Source of the DNA: HRBIN01 sp038891515
GTDB taxonomy: Archaea > Thermoproteota > Nitrososphaeria_A > Caldarchaeales > Caldarchaeaceae
Direction of reading: 5' to 3'
DNA: 15,233 bases
NCBI GenBank assembly: GCA_038891515.1
Contig: JAWAEB010000039.1
Span: 1-15,233 of the forward strand
In this document: positions 1-6,668 of the stretch, piece after piece
How the letters are laid out: the number at the start of each line of letters is the position of its first letter
How positions within the stretch are numbered: position 1 is the stretch's first letter
Translations under genes and position numbers: made by a program
Notes under the pieces: generated by a model
Databases searched by the model: none
Told to the model about the DNA's origin: nothing
The model's input: only the letters and a program-made list of their open reading frames with translations

Positions 1-41
1 GCTTCCTGTTCCTGAACTCACGCATCTGGATGGCTGCTACT

Positions 42-55
42 CTTAATCTTTAATA
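42..55 (+). promoter_or_regulatory. Possible TATA region of the tRNA half
   Basis: An A/T-rich stretch (cttaatctttaata) lies about 20-28 bp upstream of the first base of the tRNA 5' half, the spacing expected for an archaeal TATA box. It is the only A/T-rich block in bases 1-69. I see no gene in those 69 bases. If it works as a promoter it would argue that the tRNA half is transcribed rather than dead. The match is weak and rests on position and composition only. Confidence 0.3.
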
Positions 56-69
56 GTCAGCGGTTTCTA

Positions 70-109
70 GGGGGTGTAGCCGAGCAAGGTCTAAGGCGTC
101 GGGCTCCAA
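70..109 (+). tRNA. 5' half of a tRNA, probably tRNA-Trp(CCA); split, interrupted or remnant
   Basis: Bases 70-76 (GGGGGTG) fit an acceptor 5' strand, 77-78 (TA) positions 8-9, and 79-97 a D arm with a GCC/GGC stem and the loop GG at 88-89. Base 98 is position 26, 99-103 (TCGGG) the anticodon-stem 5' strand, and 104-109 reads C, T33, CCA, A37. The anticodon CCA and the GGGGGTG acceptor fit archaeal tRNA-Trp. After A37, the usual archaeal intron site, the sequence turns abruptly A/T-rich. A CCCGG at 143-147 could pair with the anticodon stem (one wobble), but no variable loop, T arm or CACCCCC acceptor follows, and none was found elsewhere in the window. It may be the 5' half of a trans-spliced tRNA, a gene broken by integration or rearrangement, or a pseudogene. 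The D arm is also somewhat Leu/Ser-like, so the identity is not certain. Confidence 0.6.
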
Positions 110-133
110 TAAAAATATTGATATAAATTATCG

Positions 134-141
134 ATATAAAT
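134..141 (+). promoter_or_regulatory. TATA box for the DUF5678-like gene
   Basis: The octamer atataaat is centred about 27 bp before the ATG at 165, which implies a leaderless mRNA. It lies in an imperfect tandem repeat (gatataaattatc at 119-131, then gatataaatatc at 133-144), so a second TATA-like element occurs about 14 bp upstream. The promoter begins only about 10 bases after the tRNA half ends, leaving little room for a long tRNA intron or trailer. Confidence 0.55.
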
Positions 142-164
142 ATCCCGGTGAAACTATCTACAAC

Positions 165-401
165 ATGTCTGTGGACATAGACTATACTTGGGTTCTTCAG
201 AACAAGAAGTTCTTCTCCAACCTCTTTCGTGGTAAGTATGTGGCTGTCATCGGTAGAGAGGTGGTGGGTGTGGGCAAAACTATTCAAGAAGCCTATGAAG
301 ATGCTAGGGCTAGATGCAGCGATGGTAGGAAGACGCCGGCACTTATCAAGGTAGAGCAGACGGGCGATGTTCAGATCATGATGGGTATGGCTGGCGGCTA
401 G
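165..401 (+). CDS. Small DUF5678-like protein
   Basis: A 78-residue protein with no signal peptide or membrane segment. The central part (residues about 24-50) reads GKYVAVIGREVVGVGKTIQEAYEDAR, a beta-hairpin followed by a helix typical of the DUF5678 family of small archaeal and bacterial proteins of unknown function; the assignment is from pattern memory. The C-terminus is rich in Met and Gly. The ATG at 165 is chosen because it sits about 27 bp after a TATA box, consistent with leaderless transcription. The moeB-like gene starts 10 bases after its stop, so the two are probably co-transcribed. No catalytic residues are evident and no function is proposed. Confidence 0.7.
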   Translation: MSVDIDYTWVLQNKKFFSNLFRGKYVAVIGREVVGVGKTIQEAYEDARARCSDGRKTPALIKVEQTGDVQIMMGMAGG

Positions 402-411
402 CCGGATCATC

Positions 412-1515
412 ATGCAAACCAAGACGTATGGTTACCATCAGACCATAGCGGCCAAGGCTAGCATCTCTGCTCTGAAGAGGTTAAGCGTCTTAGTTGTTGG
501 ACTGGGTGGACTGGGCTCACAGGCGGCGGTATGTCTGACCTCGGCCGGTGTGGGAAGGATAGGGCTGGTGGACTACGACCTTGTCCAGCTCAGCAACCTA
601 CAGCGTCAGGTCTATTATGACACAGCGCATGTTGGAAGACCTAAGACACATGTCCTAGCCGAGACTCTGGCCGAGATAAACCAGTCTGTGGAAATTGAGA
701 CTTTTGATGTTAGGCTTACGTCAGAGAATGCCCTAGATATTATAAGAGGCTATGATGTGGTTCTGGACGGATCGGATAACTATCCCACAAGATACCTGCT
801 CAGCGATGCCTGCACCCTTCTGGGCAAGCCCTACGTATTCGGAAGCATCTACAGATACTATGGCCAAGTTACAGTCTTCAACCAGCCTGATGGGCCGTGC
901 TACAGATGCCTATACCCGGCGCCACCACCTCCCGGAGCCATGCCCAGCTGTGCGGATGGTGGTGTCCTAGGCCCACTCCCCGGCCTAGTCGGTTCTGTTC
1001 AAGCCCTCGAGGTTCTCAAGCTGGTATCTGGTGTGGGGCGGCCCATGGTCGGGAGGCTGCTTCTCCTAGATCTCTCAGGCTCGGTCTTCGGCGAGATACC
1101 CATAGCAAAGAACCCGGACTGTCCAGCATGCGGCCAAAAACCCATCATCAAGAGTCTCCAAGATTATGAAACGTTCTGCGGTGTAGTGACAGACAGCTCA
1201 TGTGAGGTTTCTCCCAAGGAACTGTTGGACATGCTTAGGAGCGGTGATAAGCCCCTGCTGGTTGATGTGAGAGAGGAGGTGGAGCGTGAAATATGCAGGA
1301 TAGAGGGCTCAGTAGCGATACCGCTTAGTAGGCTGTGGGATGAGGTGGAAAGGCTGGCCGAGGCGGGTAAAGTTGTCCTCTACTGTCACAGAGGTTATCT
1401 CAGTAGGTTGACGGCTAGCATGCTGAGGGATTTGGGGCTTGGGAAGGTCTGGAGCTTGAAAGGAGGTATAGAGGGCTGGGCTGAGGTCGTGGACCCCAGT
1501 ATGCCACGCTATTGA
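412..1515 (+). CDS. moeB: MoeB/ThiF-type adenylyltransferase fused to a rhodanese domain
   Basis: This 367-residue protein activates the C-terminus of a ubiquitin-like sulfur carrier (MoaD or ThiS type) by adenylation, and the rhodanese domain can then deliver sulfur. Residues 1-245 are the E1-like domain: nucleotide-binding GLGGLG at 30-35, the DYDLVQLSNLQRQ block at 54-66, DGSDN at 119-123, zinc-binding CxxC pairs at C163/C166 and C237/C240, and C180 in the conserved loop CADGGVLG. Residues about 265-360 are a rhodanese domain with active-site C325 in CHRGYLSR. The ending DPSMPRY is the usual one for MoeB-rhodanese proteins, so the gene is complete. Two molybdoenzymes plus mobB and moeA nearby suggest a role in molybdopterin sulfuration, although such E1 proteins can also serve tRNA thiolation or thiamine synthesis. 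Confidence 0.9.
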   Translation: MQTKTYGYHQTIAAKASISALKRLSVLVVGLGGLGSQAAVCLTSAGVGRIGLVDYDLVQLSNLQRQVYYDTAHVGRPKTHVLAETLAEINQSVEIETFDVRLTSENALDIIRGYDVVLDGSDNYPTRYLLSDACTLLGKPYVFGSIYRYYGQVTVFNQPDGPCYRCLYPAPPPPGAMPSCADGGVLGPLPGLVGSVQALEVLKLVSGVGRPMVGRLLLLDLSGSVFGEIPIAKNPDCPACGQKPIIKSLQDYETFCGVVTDSSCEVSPKELLDMLRSGDKPLLVDVREEVEREICRIEGSVAIPLSRLWDEVERLAEAGKVVLYCHRGYLSRLTASMLRDLGLGKVWSLKGGIEGWAEVVDPSMPRY

Positions 1516-1800
1516 GAACCTCGATAAGGCCGGTATGTCCATCGGTCATAAGGCCCACAACCGTGAGGTCTCTAAAGCCAACTGGAGGATGATTGCGCGG
1601 AGGCTGTCTGAGAAGGCGGTTGTGGGCAAGAATATCGGCCTGAAGTACGCCTCCCGGGAGGTGTCATAAGTATGGGGCGTGAAATACCCTGAACTGGGAC
1701 TTGACCGATGAGGCGCCTATGAACTTAGGAGGAGCCCGGAGGGAATGCGTACCAAGGGCTACGAAGAACGTAGCTCGGACCCACACCCTCTAGTCATGCC
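1505..1800 (+). pseudogene. tnpB: Degraded C-terminal fragment of an IS200/IS605-type TnpB
   Basis: The frame running through 1535 reads HAIENLDKAG, then HNREVSKANWRMIARRLSEKA, up to a stop at 1667-1669. It continues in the same frame as VKYPELGLDR, a stop, and GMRTKGYEERSSDPHPL. This order matches the TnpB C-terminal half: the Glu of the RuvC-II motif (E-N-L, Glu codon 1514-1516), the 'W..l...L..KA' helix, an SRE segment where TSxxC belongs, and LDR where the RuvC-III DRD-NAA block belongs. The zinc-ribbon cysteines are lost in this frame; a one-base shift after SRE would restore CHKYG. Two in-frame stops and the missing N-terminal half mark it as dead. It begins on the stop codon of the moeB-like gene and runs about 10 bases past the 3' end of the convergent cytochrome b gene. 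Recognition is by motif order only. Confidence 0.55.
1756..1776. repeat. Stem-loop between convergent genes
   Basis: The sequence gggctacg-aagaa-cgtagctc forms an 8-bp hairpin with a 5-base loop and one G-T wobble. It lies inside the TnpB-derived stretch, 14 bases beyond the stop codon of the minus-strand cytochrome b gene. It could act as a transcript end for that operon or be a vestige of the element's right end. There is no T-run, so it does not look like a standard terminator. Confidence 0.3.
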
Positions 1801-2683
1801 TGTAAATCCTTTCGAAGAATTGGACATCCCTATCTTCAGCCTTTTCCGCACCAGTCTCCACGCCAGCCGGGTTGGAGGTATTCTGGACCAGGCTGAGAAT
1901 ATGTTGCTCCTCATAGATACGCTGTATGAATGATACGTCTGCACTGGTCTTTATGCCTCGCAGGTTTAGCTGTGGAACTAACCTGTTGCCGAGGTTCTCG
2001 TATAAGCGTAAGAGGGGAGTTGTTATCGCATGCATGAATGATGTGAAGGGTGCGGTCAACAATAGTGTGCCGACAAGGATGAAGTGTAGCTGATAGTTGA
2101 ACGCCAGTAATGTGGCTATGGATGGGTTTACGGGTGATGTCTGGGCTATCTCACGGTAGTATTGGGTTGTGAAGCCGGTGACAGTTGTGAGCCATAGGGA
2201 ACATAGGAAGAGCAGGTCCTTAACGGTTCTAGCGTGTCTAAAGCGGCTTGAGAAGAGGATACGGAGTATGGCCACAGTGCTTCCGAATAGGAGCAACACA
2301 CCACTCACGTTGCCGAGTATCCTGTACGGCTCGCTTATTGGCCGGTAGTCTGCGTGTGGATTGACGATATACGCCCAAGTGGTGGTCACGGCTAAGCCTA
2401 CGAACCCCCAGAACATTGTGAGGTGGATCGCCCGCCTCCACCCCTCGTTGAAAAGACCCCGATTAGCCACCACCCTGTCCACTACTTCCCTAGTGAGAGT
2501 CGAGCCGACGCCACCGTAGCCAAGCCTAGCCCTCACCTCCGACATGAAACCCCTAGGGATTATCCGCCGCCATTCCAGAAGCTTGTACACCACACCAGCA
2601 GCTATTATGATAACTGATATGAGGGCCAGCATATCCACCACTGAGACAGGTATCACGTCACGGGTCAGAACAGGTGTTGACAT
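1790..2683 (-). CDS. NarI/HdrE-like membrane cytochrome b subunit of CISM-1
   Basis: A 297-residue protein with five hydrophobic segments at about 15-35, 85-107, 123-143, 153-173 and 195-222. Helix 5 holds H200 and H218, the same 18-residue spacing as the haem ligands H187 and H205 of E. coli NarI. Helix 2 has only one histidine, H87 in HLTMFWGF, where NarI has two, so one haem is more likely than two. The HxxxFWGF pattern also recalls HdrE and DsrM cytochromes. It should anchor the two soluble subunits to the inner membrane face and exchange electrons with quinones. The start is an ATG 10 bases after the ferredoxin gene, with aggtga upstream. The C-terminal tail (about 230-297) is soluble, and its last codons overlap the TnpB remnant, so the end may have been altered. 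Confidence 0.75.
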   Translation of the reverse strand: MSTPVLTRDVIPVSVVDMLALISVIIIAAGVVYKLLEWRRIIPRGFMSEVRARLGYGGVGSTLTREVVDRVVANRGLFNEGWRRAIHLTMFWGFVGLAVTTTWAYIVNPHADYRPISEPYRILGNVSGVLLLFGSTVAILRILFSSRFRHARTVKDLLFLCSLWLTTVTGFTTQYYREIAQTSPVNPSIATLLAFNYQLHFILVGTLLLTAPFTSFMHAITTPLLRLYENLGNRLVPQLNLRGIKTSADVSFIQRIYEEQHILSLVQNTSNPAGVETGAEKAEDRDVQFFERIYRHD

Positions 2684-2693
2684 TCGCCGTCAC

Positions 2694-3323
2694 CTATGGA
2701 AGGTATAAGACCTTGGGCTTGGTGCCCGCCTCAGGCCTTATCGGTATGGGCTCCACGCCGGGTCTCCTCTCCCTCAGATACTTATTGGGTTTGCTCTCAG
2801 GGTCGTCCCAGTCGCCGAATATCCTACACTCAGCGGGACACACCACCACACATGCTGGCTCTTTCCCCTCCTTCAGCCTGTGGTAGCAGAAGTTACACTT
2901 CATGGCTGTGTTGGGGCGTCTGTATCTGTAGTGTAGCTCCTCTATCGGCGTCACGTAACCCATGTCCTTAAAGTAGTGACCATCACCTTGGAAGAAGAAC
3001 ATGTGTCCGTATGGGCAGGCCGCCTCACATGCCCTCGCACCCACACACTTCGCCTCATCCACCAGTACGACACCATCATCTGTCCTATATATGGCGCCGC
3101 TGGGACAAGACTTTAGACATGGAGCATCCTCACATTGGTTGCATAGGACAGGCAGGAAGAAGCCCTTGACATTGGGATACTTTCCGTAGAAGTGACGGTA
3201 CACCCTTGCGAAGAAGACTCCGGGCGGTGTGACGTGCTCCGACTTGCAGGCCATCGTACATGCATCACATCCAACGCATCTCTTCAGGTCTATCAACATA
3301 CCAAGCCTAGCCATACGCCTCAC
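2694..3323 (-). CDS. Four-cluster ferredoxin-like electron-transfer subunit (DmsB/PsrB type) of CISM-1
   Basis: A 209-residue iron-sulfur protein that relays electrons between the catalytic subunit and the membrane cytochrome. Cluster motif 1 is C16-C19-C22-C26, motif 2 C61-C64-C69-C73, and motif 4 C143-C146-C158-C162. Motif 3 is C93-A96-C99-C103: the second cysteine is an alanine (codon GCG), so this site probably holds a [3Fe-4S] cluster. In NarH the same position is Trp. The GTG start at 3323 overlaps the TGA of the upstream catalytic gene (GTGA), which points to translational coupling; an internal ATG at 3314 (MARLGML) is an equally good protein start. No signal peptide is present. The family is clear; the partner is inferred from the operon. 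Confidence 0.88.
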   Translation of the reverse strand: MRRMARLGMLIDLKRCVGCDACTMACKSEHVTPPGVFFARVYRHFYGKYPNVKGFFLPVLCNQCEDAPCLKSCPSGAIYRTDDGVVLVDEAKCVGARACEAACPYGHMFFFQGDGHYFKDMGYVTPIEELHYRYRRPNTAMKCNFCYHRLKEGKEPACVVVCPAECRIFGDWDDPESKPNKYLRERRPGVEPIPIRPEAGTKPKVLYLP

Positions 3324-5914
3324 CGAGCCTTAACAACCCTAACCCTGGCTGCAGTCTCAGGGCATCCCGAGACCCTATCCGTGAGCTCCAACCCGCCCTC
3401 AACCAATATGCTGGAAGAAGGTGCCTTACCGATAGCCCATGGATGCCTAACCCAGCGGCCCGCATTACTCAAAGCCACTACATCCGGGTGGACAGCCTCA
3501 GTCACATATACAACAGCCCTTACCGAACCTGCGGGTGACTCTATCACCACCTCGTCACCTGTCCTGAGACCCTTTCTTGCAGCCGTCTCACTGTTGATTA
3601 GGGCTGAGACGAGATCAGGCTTGCTCTGAAGTATGTCGGCTGTCCATGGAACCGTGGCTTGGTCTGCAAACGTAACATGCGGTAGCTTATAGTATATCAT
3701 GTATAGGTCGTAGGCGGGATCTGATGGGTTGTGTATCTTTAGGTCACGCCACTGGGGATATGGAAGATAATCACTAGTCCAGCCTTTCATCCAAGGCTTG
3801 GGGTACCCGATACGTTTGAAGAAGCTCTCCAGCTCATCGCCGTACTTCTTCACCGTCTCCACATAGAGCTGAAGCCTCACATCACCATATGGCCAGTAAA
3901 GCTCCTCTGGAGTCATCTCCCGTATGTTATTCTTGTTTTTGATAAACCAGTCCAGCCCATGGTCGTCGCCATACTGGGCCCTCATCCACAGGTCTAGAAA
4001 CTCTGGAACGCTGTATTTCCGGTCTGGAGCTAGGTAATACTGGGACTTACCCCAAGGTTCAATATACCGCCAGTTGAGGAAACCATTCCACTTGTTTAGG
4101 ATCCCAAGCTTGGCAGAGAGCTCCGTTAGGAAATCGGTGGCGTCCATAGCGTCGGGCGGTGGCTTAACCACCGGTCTCCTCAGCGTGTAGCCGGTTACGA
4201 ACGGTGCCTCACAGTGAAGAAGTGCCCATGACTCCAAGGGTGACGTATCCGGTAAAACAATGTCGGCCATGCTAGTGGTCTCGCTGAATGAGATGAGGTC
4301 TACACTTATGATCAAATCCAGTTTCTTGAGGGCTTCAATCGTCTTTAGAGAGCCTGGAATGTTCCAGACAGGGTTAGCATGGATGAACAACGCCGCCTCA
4401 GGCCTATAATCTATGCCAAAATAATCTGGGTTTAGAATGGCATCCACATATAGGTGGCCTGCCTCTAGGCCGACGGGGAAGTATTCCAAAAGGTCTAGAT
4501 GTTTGGGAGGATACTCCATCGGCACTGGTGGTCTCAGCTCGTATATCCATGGCGTGACTATCCCATCCTCGTTTGGTACAACAAAATTATAAGCAGGGCC
4601 CTTCCAACCATATCTCTTCTCAGCCCATGCATCTATATGCGGGTCCCAGCCTAGTGGAACATTAATCTGGCCCCCGGGGGTGTCCACAGCACCTACAATC
4701 ATGTTGACATACTTGTAGGCTAGGTTTGCCAGCCATGAGTGCTCGTGGGCATGCGCACCCCTATACCACTGGAAGCATACGGGTCTATAGGGGTAGGTCT
4801 TACCATTAATCTCTATAGTTTCACCTATGTGGGCGTTGGCAACAAATTCACGTGCGATACGTCTTATCGTCTCAGCCGGGACAGTCGTTATCTTTTCAGC
4901 CCACTCAGGAGTGTATTCCTTCAGCCTCTCCTTTATTACCTGAAATGCCGGCTTGGCCTGCTTACCTTGAAGGCTGTACACACCCTCCAATGCAAAGTCT
5001 CCGATACTCTTGTCATCGAAGGTCTTGGCCCCACCTTCCAGCCGGTCCCATATCAGCGGCTTTTTCGAAGTACCATCCCGAACATAGTATCCGTCAGGCC
5101 CTATGAGGTAAGGCGCGTTTGTCCGATGCTTCAGAAACCACTCATCATAGCTCTTTATCTCCCAGAGCATAACATTGAGCATTCCAAGCGCAAAGGCGAG
5201 GGAGGTGCCCGGCCTTATTGGTATCCACTCATCGGCCTTGACGGCCGCGTTGGACATACGTGGATCCACCACAACCACTTTCGCGCCACGCATCCTAGCC
5301 TCGGAGGCCCGTCTAATGTTACATGTTAGGTGAAGATGTGATTCGAACCCATCGCCTCCGCCAACAGAGACTAGATACCTCAGATAACGCCAGTCTGGCT
5401 GGGTTGCGAATGAGCCAAAGATTATCCCGTTGACCGGGTGGTAGCCTCCACCGCATGTGGTGCCCAAGTCGCTGAAGAAGCCATTGGGAGTGCCGAAGAC
5501 GGCTCCACCCCAAGCCCATATCCAGGGCCTCCTAAAATCGGTGGCGGCGAATAAGAGCTTCCGAGGATCTTCATTTAGTATTTTTTTGAGCTTGGGGACG
5601 ATAATCTCCCAAGCCTCCTCCCAGCTTATCTCCCTCCATTTAGGGTCAACACCCACACCCTTCTCCGGGTTTGTCCTAATCATTGGCTTCTTAACACGTA
5701 GCGGATCATACTGCCTCATGAGAACAGCAGGTGCGCGGGCGCAGTTATGGCCGGCATTGTCTGGGTTGTCGGGATCACCTTCAACTTTTATGGCCACACC
5801 GTTGACCACATGAACCAATATACCGCAGTGATGTAAACACATACTGCATGTTGTTGGTACCCATTCGTCCTGCCATCTGTCCTTCTCATCCATTTTCTCC
5901 AAGAGATGCATCAT
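3320..5914 (-). CDS. Cytoplasmic molybdopterin oxidoreductase, catalytic subunit of CISM-1
   Basis: An 864-residue DMSO-reductase-family protein. Near the N-terminus the [4Fe-4S] motif is C23-x2-C26-x3-C30-x27-C58, followed by the Mo-bis-MGD domains. C154 in GTTCGGGYH is the best candidate Mo ligand, which would place it with the Cys-ligated (Psr/Phs/Ttr/Soe-like) enzymes rather than the Asp-ligated NarG type. DPRMSNAAVKADEWIPIRPG (about 218-237) is the usual cofactor-binding segment, and the C-terminal beta-barrel begins near residue 755. No twin-arginine or Sec signal precedes the first cluster, so it should act in the cytoplasm. The operon order is catalytic, ferredoxin, cytochrome b. The substrate is unknown; sulfur compounds (polysulfide, thiosulfate, sulfite) are plausible. 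The ATG at 5914 (or 5911) lies about 28 bp from a TATA-like box. Confidence 0.88.
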   Translation of the reverse strand: MMHLLEKMDEKDRWQDEWVPTTCSMCLHHCGILVHVVNGVAIKVEGDPDNPDNAGHNCARAPAVLMRQYDPLRVKKPMIRTNPEKGVGVDPKWREISWEEAWEIIVPKLKKILNEDPRKLLFAATDFRRPWIWAWGGAVFGTPNGFFSDLGTTCGGGYHPVNGIIFGSFATQPDWRYLRYLVSVGGGDGFESHLHLTCNIRRASEARMRGAKVVVVDPRMSNAAVKADEWIPIRPGTSLAFALGMLNVMLWEIKSYDEWFLKHRTNAPYLIGPDGYYVRDGTSKKPLIWDRLEGGAKTFDDKSIGDFALEGVYSLQGKQAKPAFQVIKERLKEYTPEWAEKITTVPAETIRRIAREFVANAHIGETIEINGKTYPYRPVCFQWYRGAHAHEHSWLANLAYKYVNMIVGAVDTPGGQINVPLGWDPHIDAWAEKRYGWKGPAYNFVVPNEDGIVTPWIYELRPPVPMEYPPKHLDLLEYFPVGLEAGHLYVDAILNPDYFGIDYRPEAALFIHANPVWNIPGSLKTIEALKKLDLIISVDLISFSETTSMADIVLPDTSPLESWALLHCEAPFVTGYTLRRPVVKPPPDAMDATDFLTELSAKLGILNKWNGFLNWRYIEPWGKSQYYLAPDRKYSVPEFLDLWMRAQYGDDHGLDWFIKNKNNIREMTPEELYWPYGDVRLQLYVETVKKYGDELESFFKRIGYPKPWMKGWTSDYLPYPQWRDLKIHNPSDPAYDLYMIYYKLPHVTFADQATVPWTADILQSKPDLVSALINSETAARKGLRTGDEVVIESPAGSVRAVVYVTEAVHPDVVALSNAGRWVRHPWAIGKAPSSSILVEGGLELTDRVSGCPETAARVRVVKAR

Positions 5915-5937
5915 ACGCTCTACTATCGCTTATCGGC

Positions 5938-5947
5938 TATTCTTAAG
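5938..5947 (-). promoter_or_regulatory. TATA-like box of the CISM-1 operon
   Basis: Read on the minus strand, cttaagaata is centred about 28 bp upstream of the ATG at 5914, the spacing of an archaeal leaderless promoter. No ribosome-binding site precedes that ATG. The palindrome at 5956-5967 lies just upstream of it. Confidence 0.45.
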
Positions 5948-5955
5948 TCACATAC

Positions 5956-5967
5956 CTAACATGTTAG
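5956..5967. promoter_or_regulatory. Perfect palindrome CTAACATGTTAG between divergent promoters; candidate operator
   Basis: A perfect 12-bp inverted repeat sits between the CISM-1 promoter (about 20 bp to its left) and the promoter of the HTH_10 gene at 6028 (about 40 bp to its right). A similar CTAA-N4-TTAG element lies at the matching place before the second molybdoenzyme operon (9212-9223). A copy of its left arm, ACCTAACA, recurs at 6006-6013. The likely ligand is one of the two HTH_10 regulators encoded here, which is an inference. Confidence 0.45.
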
Positions 5968-5997
5968 CCTCAGGGTGGATAAGCTCGGGAAATAATA

Positions 5998-6005
5998 CTT
6001 ATAAG
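5998..6005 (+). promoter_or_regulatory. TATA box of the HTH_10-mobB-moeA operon
   Basis: The octamer cttataag is centred about 27 bp upstream of the GTG at 6028, indicating a leaderless transcript. The half-site ACCTAACA (6006-6013) directly follows it, between the TATA box and the expected transcription start, where a bound protein could block polymerase. Confidence 0.55.
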
Positions 6006-6027
6006 ACCTAACAGAATACACCTTCAC

Positions 6028-6663
6028 GTGTTTGAAGGCGTCTTGAGTGTTAGGGCGCCGTCCTACTGTCCCTTAGCAATACCTAGGCAGAATAGGGAGG
6101 CTGTTGTCGCCATAAAGTCACTCAAGAGAAGGGGGGAGAGGCTCAGTCACCTAGCAGTCGTCAGCAGCTCCAAGCCGCTGACAATCTCCAAGAGGGTTCT
6201 CCAGAGATACTCACTAAAGCCTGTAAATCCTTACAACCTTGACTCAAGATCAAAGCTATCCATCTTCGAGACACCCATCTGCCCCCTCTATGAAGCGCTC
6301 TGCGACACATCATGTTTGCTTATCCACGAGAACGCTTTCAGGGGAGGGGCTTACTGGACTGTCTGTGGTCAGTCAAAGACCGATATAAGATACCTTGTGA
6401 AGCTTATGCATGATTATGATGTGGAGGCTGAGCTTGAAGAGATATATAGGATGGATGGGAAGAGGGTGCTGACGAGAAGGCAGGGCGAAGCCATCTATGC
6501 AGCCTATCAGAAAGGTTACTTCGACTATCCCCATAAGATCTCATTGAGGGAGCTGGCTCGACAGATGGGATGCTCAGCCCCCACTCTCTCTATACTTCTG
6601 AGGAGGGGCACGAAGAAGATTATGGAAGATTTTATGAGGCAGGAGGTGGGACAGCCAGTCTAA
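6028..6663 (+). CDS. Bat-like HTH_10 transcriptional regulator 1
   Basis: A 211-residue regulator. Residues about 148-200 form the bacterio-opsin-activator HTH (HTH_10): LTRRQGEAIYAAYQKGYFDYP leads into a helix-turn-helix with RELARQMGCSAPTLS. The N-terminal part is not a domain I recognise, but it carries C14, C85, C92, C96 and C113, with C85-x6-C92-x3-C96 a possible metal, iron-sulfur or redox-sensing site. Haloarchaeal relatives NarO and DmsR are Cys-containing regulators of this type that control nitrate and DMSO respiration. It is divergent from the CISM-1 operon and is the first gene of an operon with mobB and moeA, so it probably controls CISM-1 and cofactor supply. The GTG start is chosen from its distance to the TATA box. 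Confidence 0.8.
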   Translation: MFEGVLSVRAPSYCPLAIPRQNREAVVAIKSLKRRGERLSHLAVVSSSKPLTISKRVLQRYSLKPVNPYNLDSRSKLSIFETPICPLYEALCDTSCLLIHENAFRGGAYWTVCGQSKTDIRYLVKLMHDYDVEAELEEIYRMDGKRVLTRRQGEAIYAAYQKGYFDYPHKISLRELARQMGCSAPTLSILLRRGTKKIMEDFMRQEVGQPV

Positions 6664-6668
6664 ACGGT

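Noticed and set aside
57..422. 121-residue open frame on the minus strand
   Set aside because: It lies antisense to the tRNA half and the DUF5678-like gene, has no recognisable domain, and the plus-strand gene has a well-placed TATA box.
1650..1661. Perfect palindrome CCTCCCGGGAGG as an operator
   Set aside because: It lies inside the TnpB-derived stretch, away from any promoter, and G/C palindromes of this size arise by chance in coding-derived DNA.
5335..5350. T-arm-like string (attcgaaccc) that might belong to the missing tRNA 3' half
   Set aside because: It encodes part of the CISM-1 catalytic subunit (DGFES on the minus strand) and has no acceptor strand or stem partners around it.
6570..6668. 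N-terminal extension of the MobB frame upstream of 6669
   Set aside because: It overlaps the HTH of the upstream regulator in another frame, and its translation does not resemble MobB, whose fold begins at KVVAVMGGKNSGKT.
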